Origin: PLA5 sp040901705
Lineage (GTDB): Bacteria > Planctomycetota > Planctomycetia > Pirellulales > PLA5
NCBI GenBank assembly: GCA_040901705.1
Contig: JBBDYI010000251.1
Location: forward strand, 1 to 17,518
DNA: 17,518 nt
Direction of reading: 5' to 3'
In this document: positions 1-6,430 of the stretch, piece after piece
How positions within the stretch are numbered: the stretch's first letter is position 1
How the letters are laid out: every line of letters starts with the position of its first letter
Translations under genes and position numbers: made by a program
Notes under the pieces: model-generated
Databases searched by the model: none
The model's input: the letters and a program-made list of their open reading frames with translations, nothing else
What the model was told of the DNA's origin: nothing

Positions 1-1209
1 GGCGAAACGCGGCAGATCGTGGTCAGCGTTCAGCCGCGACAGGCGGGCGCGGTCGAATTCTGCGCCGATGCGCTGGTCGGTGGGCAAGTCGCCGCTCGCG
101 GCTGTGCGACGACGACGATCGCCGGGGACCAGCCACTCGACGTCAACATCCGCACCGAGGCCGGCGCATCGCAATTCCGCATTGGCGACTCCGTCAATTT
201 CACGGTCACACTCACCAATCGCGGCTCGGTTCCGCTCACGGGCATCGAACTGCGCGATACGTTCGACGAGGGGCTGCAACACACGACCACGGCGCAGCGG
301 GAACTGAAACTACCGATGTCCGGCGGTTTGGCGGCAAACGAATCGCGCGAGATCGGTCTGGTGTTCCAAATCACCCGGGCCGGCCGGCTATGCCATACGG
401 TGACGGCGTCGACGGCTCAAGGCTATTCGGCCACGCGACAGGCGTGCATCGACGTAGCGGGCGGCACGGGCGAGGCCGCGCCCGGCGCGATCGACGTCCG
501 CGTGTCTGGCCCGCCGACGATCAACGTCGGCCAGCGCGGCGTGTTCCTCGTCGAAGTGACGAACAATGGCGCGGCGGCGCTGGCCAACCTCGAAGCGCTG
601 GTCGATTTCGATGGGGACAGTCTTGAAGTGTCGGACCTGATGGGGTTTGCCAACGTCAACAGCCGCGCCGTGTGGCGGATCGCTCGCATCGAGCCGCGGC
701 AGACGCTGCGGACGCAGATCGAATTCACCGCCCGCGGGGCGAATCCAGGCTCGTTCGTCGCCATCAACGTCAACGAGCGCGATCAACTGGTCGGCGGCGC
801 GCGGGCGCCGGTGGCCGTGATCGCCGGAGCCGCCGCGGTCGCTCAAGGCGGGCAGCTCAAATTGGCCGTGTCCAGCGGCGCCAATTCGATCTCCGCCGGC
901 GACGAACTGGTTTACGTGGTGAGCGTGCAAAACGTCGGCGGCGGCGTCGAATCGGACGTCGTCGTCGAGGTGCTGTTGCCCGAAGGCATCACGTTGCCGC
1001 GGGTGCAGGCGCTGCAGAAGTCGAACACATCCGGCCGTACGATCCGCTTCGAGCCGATCGCCGCGTTGCGTCCACTGGCGACCGAGAGGTTCACGATTCG
1101 TGCCCGCAGTGGCGGCGCGGGAAAGTACGTTCTGCAAGCCAGCGTAACGAGCCGCAATTTCCCACAGCCGCAAACGCAGCGGGCAGAAACGACGGTAATT
1201 CCGCGGTGA
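1..1209 (+). CDS. DUF11 conserved-repeat cell-surface protein, 3' part only
   Basis: The reading frame is open from the first base, so the true start lies upstream; about 402 residues are visible, ending in TGA. They form three beta-rich repeats (roughly residues 36-150, 160-270 and 280-400). Each has the DUF11 pattern: a G-D-x-V-x-F/Y-x-V-x-V-x-N-x-G core, as in RIGDSVNFTVTLTNRG and ISAGDELVYVVSVQNVGG, followed by a V-x-L-P/F-x-G segment. In planctomycetes such proteins are usually large, secreted and surface-associated, with adhesive or structural roles; that is family knowledge, not shown here. Cysteine pairs occur in the segment before the first full repeat (FC...GC) and in the first repeat (LC...AC), compatible with disulfides outside the cytoplasm. 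There is no LPXTG or membrane anchor at the C-terminus, which ends in a short Q/R/T tail. Next gene is 217 bp downstream on the same strand. Confidence 0.85.
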   Translation, partial: GETRQIVVSVQPRQAGAVEFCADALVGGQVAARGCATTTIAGDQPLDVNIRTEAGASQFRIGDSVNFTVTLTNRGSVPLTGIELRDTFDEGLQHTTTAQRELKLPMSGGLAANESREIGLVFQITRAGRLCHTVTASTAQGYSATRQACIDVAGGTGEAAPGAIDVRVSGPPTINVGQRGVFLVEVTNNGAAALANLEALVDFDGDSLEVSDLMGFANVNSRAVWRIARIEPRQTLRTQIEFTARGANPGSFVAINVNERDQLVGGARAPVAVIAGAAAVAQGGQLKLAVSSGANSISAGDELVYVVSVQNVGGGVESDVVVEVLLPEGITLPRVQALQKSNTSGRTIRFEPIAALRPLATERFTIRARSGGAGKYVLQASVTSRNFPQPQTQRAETTVIPR

Positions 1210-1318
1210 TCGGCCGTCCCTGTGCCCGCATCTTGCCCGTTCGGGCTTACTTGAACATTTCCAAGCGGAATGTCGTTGCATTTTTGCTGCGCGTTACGGT
1301 CGAAGTAAATCGCCGCAA

Positions 1319-1347
1319 TTGCCGATAGTTTCCTGTGTCGTCATATT
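1319..1347 (+). promoter_or_regulatory. possible sigma70-type promoter for the 1427 gene
   Basis: TTGCCG, a 17-bp spacer and CATATT lie about 80 bp upstream of the small unknown gene, in a locally AT-richer stretch. Each hexamer matches the consensus at only four of six positions, so this is a weak call. A small GCCC-GTTC-GGGC stem at 1235-1246 lies between this site and the DUF11 gene and would fit separate transcription units, but it lacks a real T-tract. Confidence 0.22.
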
Positions 1348-1426
1348 TCCCATTTTATCCACTTATCGCGTGGCCCGCGTGCTGCCTAAAACGCCAATGC
1401 GGTATTCATAGGAGAACAACCTCGCC

Positions 1427-1735
1427 ATGCCGCCCAAACCGAAACGGATTTGGAGTTTGGATGACCTGAGCGATTACGTCAACGAGGCCCTTTGTTACCA
1501 CGAGCAATTGGAGACCGGCTGCTTTCAACTTACGCGGCGAACGCTGTACCGCGGCGAACAACCCTGTGGCATCTACTTCTGCCTGCACGGACCTCGGCAG
1601 GTGAAGCTGACCGCCATTTGGGCGTCCGACCGCAACGTGCTGTATTTCTACGGCGCGACGGGCGAACGGTATCAAACGGTGCCGCTGCCGGACGGACCGC
1701 GACTAGAGGTGCTGGCGGAGCTGGTCGCGGCGTAG
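1427..1735 (+). CDS. small conserved hypothetical protein (102 aa)
   Basis: ATG start with an AGGAGA ribosome-binding sequence at 1410-1415. The protein has a basic N-terminus (MPPKPKRIW), an amphipathic helix (SLDDLSDYVNEALCYHEQLE) and a beta-rich remainder containing YRGEQPCGIYFCLHGPR and VKLTAIWASDRNVLYFYGA. There is no signal peptide or membrane segment, so it should be cytoplasmic. The layout (helix, strand, G-I-Y-F-x-L-H-G-P-R, strand) resembles small unannotated planctomycete proteins that I recall only in general terms; I cannot name a function. The central GIYFCLHGPRQVKLTAIW segment looks like the conserved core. It stands alone, with a repeat-rich gap downstream, so context gives no clue. 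Codon use matches its neighbours and it reads as a genuine gene. Confidence 0.72.
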   Translation: MPPKPKRIWSLDDLSDYVNEALCYHEQLETGCFQLTRRTLYRGEQPCGIYFCLHGPRQVKLTAIWASDRNVLYFYGATGERYQTVPLPDGPRLEVLAELVAA

Positions 1736-1787
1736 AGGGTTAGGAATTGGCCAGTCCAGTTCCTTGATTCACGACGCATTTGTGCGG

Positions 1788-1814
1788 GGTGGGTCGAACG
1801 GAGTGAGGCCCACC
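1788..1814. repeat. dispersed GGTGGGTC/GGCCCACC hairpin element, copy 1
   Basis: GGTGGGTC (1788-1795) and GGCCCACC (1807-1814) can pair over 8 bp with one G-T wobble, around the loop GAACGGAGTGA. An almost identical copy lies at 16487-16514. Short intergenic hairpins of this GGTGGG...CCCACC type are scattered through many bacterial genomes; their function is unknown. Confidence 0.7.
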
Positions 1815-1843
1815 ACAACCAAACGATTTCACCAGATCGCATT

Positions 1844-2013
1844 GAAACACGGAGGCACAGAGATACGGAGGACATGCAAACAATGCGTGATGCGTGATGC
1901 GCGGCAATTCCATTCCTAAGGTGGCATCGCCGGTCGATCATCGTTCATCGTTCATCGCTTTCCCTTTTCCTCGGTGCCTCCGTGCCACGGTGCCTCGGTG
2001 CCTCCGTGTTTTC
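1844..2013. repeat. GGAGGCAC-family inverted repeat with duplicated right arm
   Basis: The left arm AAACACGGAGGCAC (1845-1858) is perfectly complementary to GTGCCTCCGTGTTT (1998-2011), 14 bp. The right side contains the 16-mer CCTCGGTGCCTCCGTG twice (1969-1984 and 1993-2008), so a second 11-bp partner for the left arm exists at 1974-1984. The left flank 1841-1863 matches 9601-9623 at 20 of 23 positions, which makes this a dispersed family. It lies in the gap between the small unknown gene and csrA, which otherwise has no credible gene between 1736 and 2333. Confidence 0.75.
1883..1957. repeat. two heptamer microsatellites
   Basis: ATGCGTG is repeated about 2.7 times at 1883-1901, and ATCGTTC about 2.6 times at 1940-1957. 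Both sit inside the spacer of the surrounding inverted repeat. The units are unrelated in sequence but share the 7-bp length. They have no coding explanation. Confidence 0.55.
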
Positions 2014-2062
2014 AATGAAGACGTTCGCTGAATTGGTTGCGGCGGACGCTCCTGGAATTTGG

Positions 2063-2081
2063 GCGAGAAAAAAAATCTCGC
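2063..2081. other. GCGAGA-A7-TCTCGC hairpin upstream of the csrA promoter
   Basis: A perfect 6-bp stem, GCGAGA (2063-2068) with TCTCGC (2076-2081), encloses a loop of seven A. It ends 8 bp before the predicted -35 box of csrA. It could be a protein-binding palindrome or structural debris; nothing decides between these. Confidence 0.4.
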
Positions 2082-2089
2082 GGGCCGGC

Positions 2090-2119
2090 TTGACGCGGCT
2101 TGCGATACGTGTACATTAT
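2090..2119 (+). promoter_or_regulatory. predicted csrA promoter
   Basis: TTGACG (2090-2095, five of six consensus bases) is followed after 18 bp by CATTAT (2114-2119); TACATT at 2112-2117 gives a 16-bp spacer as an alternative. The region just downstream (2112-2148) is unusually AT-rich for this genome. If correct, the csrA mRNA has a leader of about 205 nt. Confidence 0.4.
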
Positions 2120-2319
2120 TCCATTATCGATACATTCATATACTGGTTTGTTTGGACGTTGCGTGAGTCGTCGCCAGTTTCATTCGGCCAACGGTTGGGC
2201 ATGTCCGACGCCGATTGGCCGCCGGACGGTGCGTTCGCCGCGGGGGCGAATGGATTGCCCGCTTAGGTTATCCGCTTGGCGGCGGCAGCGCGAACATTCA
2301 GACGAACCGAACCGACCGC

Positions 2320-2328
2320 ACGGAGGTG
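2320..2328 (+). promoter_or_regulatory. csrA ribosome-binding site containing a possible CsrA-binding A-N-GGA motif
   Basis: ACGGAGGTG contains a strong Shine-Dalgarno core, GGAGGTG (2322-2328), five bases before the csrA ATG. The same bases read ACGGA (2320-2324), fitting the A-N-GGA core that CsrA proteins bind. CsrA often represses its own translation this way; that is family knowledge, and here it is inference from the motif. Confidence 0.5.
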
Positions 2329-2333
2329 GCCCC

Positions 2334-2549
2334 ATGTTGATACTCTCTCGTCGCGAAAAGCAGCGGATCAAGCTCGGCAACGAAATCGTCGTAACGGTAA
2401 TTCGCGTGTCGGGCGACAAGGTTCGCCTGGGCATCGAAGCGCCGTCGGATATGATCGTACTCCGCGATGAGTTGGAAGTGTTTTCGCCGGAGCAGCGAGC
2501 GGCGACGGCAGCGCCGCCAGCGACCATGCCGGTGCCGCACGCGGCTTGA
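2334..2549 (+). CDS. csrA: carbon storage regulator CsrA
   Basis: A 71-residue homologue of the RNA-binding global regulator CsrA/RsmA, which binds A-N-GGA sites in mRNA leaders and alters translation and stability. It opens with MLILSRREKQRIKLGN, the family signature, followed by IVVTVIRVSGDKVRLGIEAP and a second RNA-contacting strand, SDMIVLRDELE. Arg44, an RNA-contact residue in characterised CsrA proteins, is kept, as are Leu4 and Arg6. The C-terminal 20 residues form an Ala/Pro-rich tail of variable type. The ATG at 2334 is fixed by a strong GGAGGTG and by the homology; a longer reading upstream in the same frame is not coding. No fliW or flagellar gene is visible nearby, so its target network cannot be inferred. 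It converges on the mutT-like gene with a 14-bp gap. Confidence 0.95.
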   Translation: MLILSRREKQRIKLGNEIVVTVIRVSGDKVRLGIEAPSDMIVLRDELEVFSPEQRAATAAPPATMPVPHAA

Positions 2550-2563
2550 GGCAGCGATCGGAG

Positions 2564-3031
2564 CTAGGGCTTCGCGGCAGATGTATCCTGGCTTGTTGCT
2601 GGTGGCTTGGGATTTGCTGCGCGACGTTGTGCTAGTTCCTTGAGAACGTCGGCGTTAGCCGGCGGGAATTCGTAATTGCCGAGCGTTGCGGCGTCGACCC
2701 AGTGGAATCCGCCCGTCGGCGTGGCGGTTGGGTCTTCGCATTCGCAGTGAAAGAACGTCAGCCGCAGCGTGCCGTGCGGGTAGGCGTGGTCGACCGCCGT
2801 GAGTTCTTCTGCCACGCGGACGACCAGGCCCGTCTCTTCGCGGCATTCACGAATCGCCGCCGATTCCGCCGTTTCGCCAGCGCCGATCTTGCCGCCGGGG
2901 AATTCCCACATGCCGGCCAGCGGCGCGCCGGCAGGCCTCTGTCGGATTAGATACGCCGCATGTCCGGCGTCATCGCGGCGTTCGACGACGGCGATCGCGA
3001 TAAGCTGCGGCGAATCGGCGGCCCTGTCCAT
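2564..3031 (-). CDS. mutT: MutT-type Nudix hydrolase (8-oxo-dGTP diphosphatase-like)
   Basis: 155 residues with a complete Nudix box. G47, E53, R61-E62, E65-E66 and G68 fit the GX5EX7REUXEEXGU pattern (core ECREETGLVV), which binds Mg2+ and hydrolyses nucleoside diphosphate-linked substrates. The preceding GMWEFPGGKI is typical of the MutT branch, which clears oxidised dGTP from the nucleotide pool to prevent mutation. Substrate is inferred from family resemblance. ATG at 3031 was preferred to a TTG at 3058, since the family alignment begins just after it (LIAIAVVERR). The C-terminal 20 residues are a disordered Pro/Ala/Ser tail. It follows a 92-residue gene on the same strand after 74 bp and may be co-transcribed with it. 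Confidence 0.88.
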   Translation of the reverse strand: MDRAADSPQLIAIAVVERRDDAGHAAYLIRQRPAGAPLAGMWEFPGGKIGAGETAESAAIRECREETGLVVRVAEELTAVDHAYPHGTLRLTFFHCECEDPTATPTGGFHWVDAATLGNYEFPPANADVLKELAQRRAANPKPPATSQDTSAAKP

Positions 3032-3105
3032 GCCGAGTAAGAAAGCGCCACAAAGCAACGCGCGTCAACCCCACAGCCTATCGCCTACGTCCTACAGCCG
3101 GCCCG

Positions 3106-3384
3106 TCACGCAGCACGCCGCCGCACCACCAGCCGCCGCAACGCCGGGCTAAGCGTCCGCTCGTCGACCGCCTGTGCGAACCCTTTGGCGAAAGACTCTT
3201 CGCGCAGGGCATCGAGCACCGTGTCGAGCCGTTCGGCCGGACTGGCGGCCAGATCGACGAGCAGTAGTTTTCGCCCGGCGACGACGCAGCTTCCAGCGTG
3301 GCCGTCGAGCGCTTCGAGACGCACTTCATAGCCGAGCATCTGGGCCAGAGCGATCGCTTCTTCCAACAGTTCGACGGTGTGCAT
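3106..3384 (-). CDS. small conserved hypothetical protein (92 aa)
   Basis: ATG start with AAGGA (complement of 3391-3395) six bases upstream on the minus strand. The chain has an N-terminal helix (MHTVELLEEAIALAQMLGYE), a short strand pair containing HAGSCVVAGRKLLLVDL, then a long helical part (SPAERLDTVLDALREE) and a basic end, LRRLVVRRRAA. No signal or membrane segment, so cytoplasmic. The G-x-C-x-x-x-G-x-K-x-L-x-x-D-L-A-x-S-P-A-E core resembles small planctomycete proteins of unknown function; I cannot assign a role. It lies upstream of, and in line with, the Nudix gene, so the two may share a transcript. Alternative longer readings in another frame look non-coding. Confidence 0.75.
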   Translation of the reverse strand: MHTVELLEEAIALAQMLGYEVRLEALDGHAGSCVVAGRKLLLVDLAASPAERLDTVLDALREESFAKGFAQAVDERTLSPALRRLVVRRRAA

Positions 3385-3787
3385 GGCGGTTCCTTCCGGC
3401 CAAAGATTGCAGCGCCGCAGTGCGGCGAATTGGGGGCGTCGAGAAATTGTACCGCGTCGCGGTTCAGTTCCCTAGCCGAGTTCGACGATAGGTTTAATGA
3501 ACGTAACATGCAACCAAATAAGCAGTTAAGTCGCGTCCGTCAGGCAAATGAGCGACACTGAACGCGATGCCGTAAGCGGGCGAATTTGCAGGCGCAAGGG
3601 GCGACTTTGCCGGTAACGCAAACGCGACGACGACCGCCGCGCGAAGCTGCACGACAGACGTTGACTTTGCCGGCCGGACGACGCCCTTTGGCTGCTACCG
3701 GGCGGCTGGCGACGCCCTCGAACGCGACGATGCTTGCGGCCGAAACTTTCCCCCGCCACGACAGCACACCAGCGAAACGATAGCCCC
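3385..3787. other. 403-bp gene-free stretch between divergent genes
   Basis: No credible gene is seen; short open readings here are Arg/Pro/Ala-rich and have no ribosome-binding sites. The stretch should hold the divergent promoters of the 92-residue gene and the histidine kinase. Reading minus, TTGCAT, 17 bp and TATCGT lie near 3490-3520, a weak promoter match. The 11-mer GACTTTGCCGG occurs at 3603-3613 and again at 3663-3673, exactly 60 bp apart, with no similarity in between. Confidence 0.5.
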
Positions 3788-4615
3788 ATGCCAGCACCGA
3801 CCATCGCCGAACTCGAAGCCCAAATCGCCCAGCTTCAGCAGCAGCTCCAACAGGCGCAAAAGCTCACCGCGCTGGGTGAATTGGCAAGCACCGTCACGCA
3901 CGAGTTCAACAACGTGCTGATGACGATCGTCAACTACGCCAAGCTCGGATTGCGGCAGCGGGATGACGCGGCCCGCAACAAGGCATTCGAGAAGATTCTC
4001 GCGGCCGGCAACCGGGCGGCCAAGATCACCAACGGCGTGCTGGGGTTTGCCCGCAATCGTGCGCCGGGCTACGAGCCGACCGATCTGGCTCGCGTGATCG
4101 ACGACACGATGCTGCTGCTGGAGCGCGAGTTGACGAAGTACCGCGTGAAGGTCGACTGCTATGTTCAGCCGACTCCGCCGGCGCTGGCCAACGGCAATCA
4201 AATTCAGCAAGTGCTGATGAACCTGATCATCAACGCCCGCCAGGCGATGCATCACGGCGGTCGGATCACGATTCGACTCTCGCACGACGCGGATTCCGAC
4301 ACGGTCGATTTGCTGGTTCGCGACACGGGCAGCGGCATCCCGCCCGACAAGCTGCCGCATATTTTCGATTCGTTCTTCACGACGAAATCCGGCCCGGACG
4401 CGAGCGGCAAAGGGGGCACGGGTCTGGGCTTGTCGATGTGCCGCAATGTGATCGAAGCCCATCGCGGCAAGATTCGCGTGGAAAGTTCGGTCGGCAAAGG
4501 GACGGCGTTCACGATCAAGCTGCCGGCAGTGAGAAACGCCCCGCCGCCGATCATCGACATGGCGAGCGCGACCGCAGCAACGTCGGCGTTCGCGTCGCCG
4601 ACGGAACCGGCGTGA
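3788..4615 (+). CDS. soluble sensor histidine kinase, orphan
   Basis: A 275-residue cytoplasmic kinase with no membrane segment and no sensory domain. Residues 6-30 form a Gln/Leu-rich coiled coil. The phosphoacceptor H-box follows, with His38 in STVTHEFNNVL. The HATPase_c domain carries the N-box NLIINARQAM, the G1 box VRDTGSGIP, the F-box IFDSFFTTK and the G2 box GGTGLGLSMC, all intact, so autophosphorylation is expected. The HEFNN form of the H-box and the short N-terminal coil resemble NtrB/ZraS-like kinases lacking their sensor half. No response regulator is adjacent, so its partner is encoded elsewhere. ATG 3788 fits the domain start, although no clear Shine-Dalgarno is visible; an upstream start at 3734 would add 18 residues without conserved content. 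The C-terminal 25 residues are a low-complexity Ala/Ser/Thr tail. Confidence 0.88.
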   Translation: MPAPTIAELEAQIAQLQQQLQQAQKLTALGELASTVTHEFNNVLMTIVNYAKLGLRQRDDAARNKAFEKILAAGNRAAKITNGVLGFARNRAPGYEPTDLARVIDDTMLLLERELTKYRVKVDCYVQPTPPALANGNQIQQVLMNLIINARQAMHHGGRITIRLSHDADSDTVDLLVRDTGSGIPPDKLPHIFDSFFTTKSGPDASGKGGTGLGLSMCRNVIEAHRGKIRVESSVGKGTAFTIKLPAVRNAPPPIIDMASATAATSAFASPTEPA

Positions 4616-4695
4616 GGGGATGCGGCACGCTGTAGTGCGCTCTTGGAGCACCAGCGTCGCACAATTCCTACGATCCATAACCCATCGCGCTGCGG

Positions 4696-6135
4696 TTATT
4701 CCAGCGCGTGCCGACCTTCAACGACCGGCAGCATCAACAGTCCGGCGGCGTTGTCGAGCTTGGCGGTGATCGTGTACACCTTCCCGTCTTCGGCGATCTC
4801 GATCGACTTGACCAGATCGGCCAGCGGCCTGTAGTGCGGACCGGCAAGCGACTCCGCTTCCAGCAGCGCCGTGGCGTACTTCAACCCTTTTTTAACTTCT
4901 TCCATCTGCTTCTTCATCGCGTCGACGTCCGAGGCGATCAGTTGGCACGTCGCCGCGAGCGCTCGCTTGTCTTGCGAGACTTGAAGCGTCATCGATTCCA
5001 GGCCCTCAAAGCCGAGCAGTCCCTGATACTCGGCATCGCGCATGGTCGCTCCCCAGATCGCCTTGGTGCGATCGAGGCCGTCGATCAGGGCGACGAGTTT
5101 CTTGTTCTCGCGGAGCGTGCCCTGGCCGCGGCGGACCGCGGCGATCATTGTGTCGCGCGCCATTGCGCCGCCCGATTCCGCCGCCACAAGAATCAAGCGT
5201 TCGTCCGACGCCAGGATCACCGCCAATTCAGTTTCGGTTGGATGTTGTATGACGTCGAGTCCGTCGATTCTCGCATGCACCAATCCGAGCTTCTTGGCTT
5301 CCTCGACGAATCCGGCGGCGCGATATTTGCCTCGAAACACGACCGTCGCGAATCCCTCGCCGGTAGATATTTGTACCGCCATGCCGACTGTGGCCAGATC
5401 GACGCGAACGTTCCCGGCTTTTTCCAGCAGCGTGCGAAACGCCTGCTTATACTTCTTCACCGTCGCGGTGCGCTCCTGCCCATTGGGAATCTGCGCCACC
5501 AGTCGCAAGATTTGATCCCAAGCGACCGGTATCCGCTGCTCGGCGCCGGCTTGCATCACGAAAATGCACTCTTTGGGCAGCAGGTGCAAATCCTCGTCGC
5601 GCTGCTTGAGCGTCGGCCGCGGGCGGAGGTACGGCTTGCCTTCGATCGCCGCGATCGCTCCCTCGGCATATTCGGCAACGAACGGCTCCTTGCTCGCGGC
5701 GAGATTTCGCAACAGCGGCAACGCTTCGCGCTGTTTGAGTTCGCCCAGCGTGCGAATCGCCATCAGCCGGCGTTCGGCGGTGGTGAGCAGGCCGCCGCCG
5801 AATTGCTCGATCAGCGTCCCGGCGCGGTCGGCGATTTCGGCGTCGGGTCCGGCGGCCGCTTTGCGTAGTTGATCGATCACGCCCGGGCCTGCGGCGCGGA
5901 TCGCTTTCATGGCTGCCTCGCGCTTGCGGAATTGGTCGGCGCCGAGTTGCTCGATCAGCGAGGAGATGTCCGGCGGCTCATCGACGCGCAACTCGGCCAG
6001 CATGGCGTCGGCGCTCACTTCGACGTGTTTGCTGTTCCAGTAGGAGTCGGTGGCGACGAGGTCGAGCATGTCGTTCCCGCCCAACAGCGGAAACGTCATC
6101 AGCATCAAGAATCCGAGCGCGGAAGAAGCGGCCAT
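4696..6135 (-). CDS. exported HEAT-repeat protein with unknown C-terminal domain
   Basis: 479 residues starting with a probable signal peptide or anchor (ALGFLMLMTFPLLGG). Residues about 55-105 are a HEAT-like unit of the kind common in planctomycetes (LGADQFRKREAAMKAI and onward), and a second helical pair is at about 125-170 (RRLMAIRTLGELKQREALPL). The C-terminal 300 residues form an alpha/beta region that I do not recognise; it includes VKKYKQAFRTLLEKAG, TGEGFATVVFRGKY and AVILASDERLILVAAE. It shows no catalytic motif and no heme site, so a scaffold or binding role is more likely than an enzyme, by inference. The gene converges on the histidine kinase with 80 bp between, where I see no strong terminator. 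The ATG at 6135 puts the hydrophobic segment in signal position, although the ribosome-binding site is weak. Confidence 0.82.
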   Translation of the reverse strand: MAASSALGFLMLMTFPLLGGNDMLDLVATDSYWNSKHVEVSADAMLAELRVDEPPDISSLIEQLGADQFRKREAAMKAIRAAGPGVIDQLRKAAAGPDAEIADRAGTLIEQFGGGLLTTAERRLMAIRTLGELKQREALPLLRNLAASKEPFVAEYAEGAIAAIEGKPYLRPRPTLKQRDEDLHLLPKECIFVMQAGAEQRIPVAWDQILRLVAQIPNGQERTATVKKYKQAFRTLLEKAGNVRVDLATVGMAVQISTGEGFATVVFRGKYRAAGFVEEAKKLGLVHARIDGLDVIQHPTETELAVILASDERLILVAAESGGAMARDTMIAAVRRGQGTLRENKKLVALIDGLDRTKAIWGATMRDAEYQGLLGFEGLESMTLQVSQDKRALAATCQLIASDVDAMKKQMEEVKKGLKYATALLEAESLAGPHYRPLADLVKSIEIAEDGKVYTITAKLDNAAGLLMLPVVEGRHALE

Positions 6136-6146
6136 CGTTCGCCAGG

Positions 6147-6174
6147 TGGTTAGGGGCGAGTCCGTTCATGTCAA
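6147..6174 (-). promoter_or_regulatory. possible promoter for the HEAT-repeat gene
   Basis: Read on the minus strand, a perfect TTGACA (6174-6169) is followed after 16 bp by TAACCA (6152-6147). The -10 match is poor. If used, transcription would begin only a few bases before the ATG at 6135, giving a nearly leaderless mRNA, which would also explain the lack of a good Shine-Dalgarno. The rest of the divergent gap (6136-6430) shows a GTTTTTC/GAAAAAC inverted repeat (6263-6269 and 6283-6289) but no gene. Confidence 0.25.
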
Positions 6175-6430
6175 AGGCAGCGCCGAGCCGCTGGCCTTGG
6201 CCGGGCAAGCAGCAGGGCGTTCGCACGATTCGTTCTCCCTCTCTCATACAGGACGGCTGGGTGTTTTTCAACGACGAAAACCGAAAAACCTGTCGGTGGA
6301 TCGGGGCGTGAGGCGCGATGCTGGCTTTTGGGCTGGCGGCGAGCGACAATGTTGCGGTCGTCCGCGGCTCGGCGAGTTTGCTCGCGCCGGGGCCGGTCCG
6401 GAGTCGAAATGTTGTCGAGTGAGGTGATCG

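Noticed and set aside
1235..1246. Terminator GCCC-GTTC-GGGC after the DUF11 gene
   Set aside because: The stem is only 4 bp and the following bases (TTACTTGAAC) are not a T-tract.
388..1281. Long minus-strand open reading over the DUF11 gene
   Set aside because: It is a mirror of a GC-rich coding frame, with Arg/His/Asp-rich composition and no start signals.
1844..2013. CRISPR array (direct repeats near csrA)
   Set aside because: There are only two copies of a 16-mer, with an 8-bp spacer and an inverted partner; no regular spacers and no cas genes.
3586..3783. 65-codon open reading just before the histidine kinase
   Set aside because: It is Arg/Pro/Ala/Thr-rich, has no start signal or secondary-structure pattern, and no sign of conservation.
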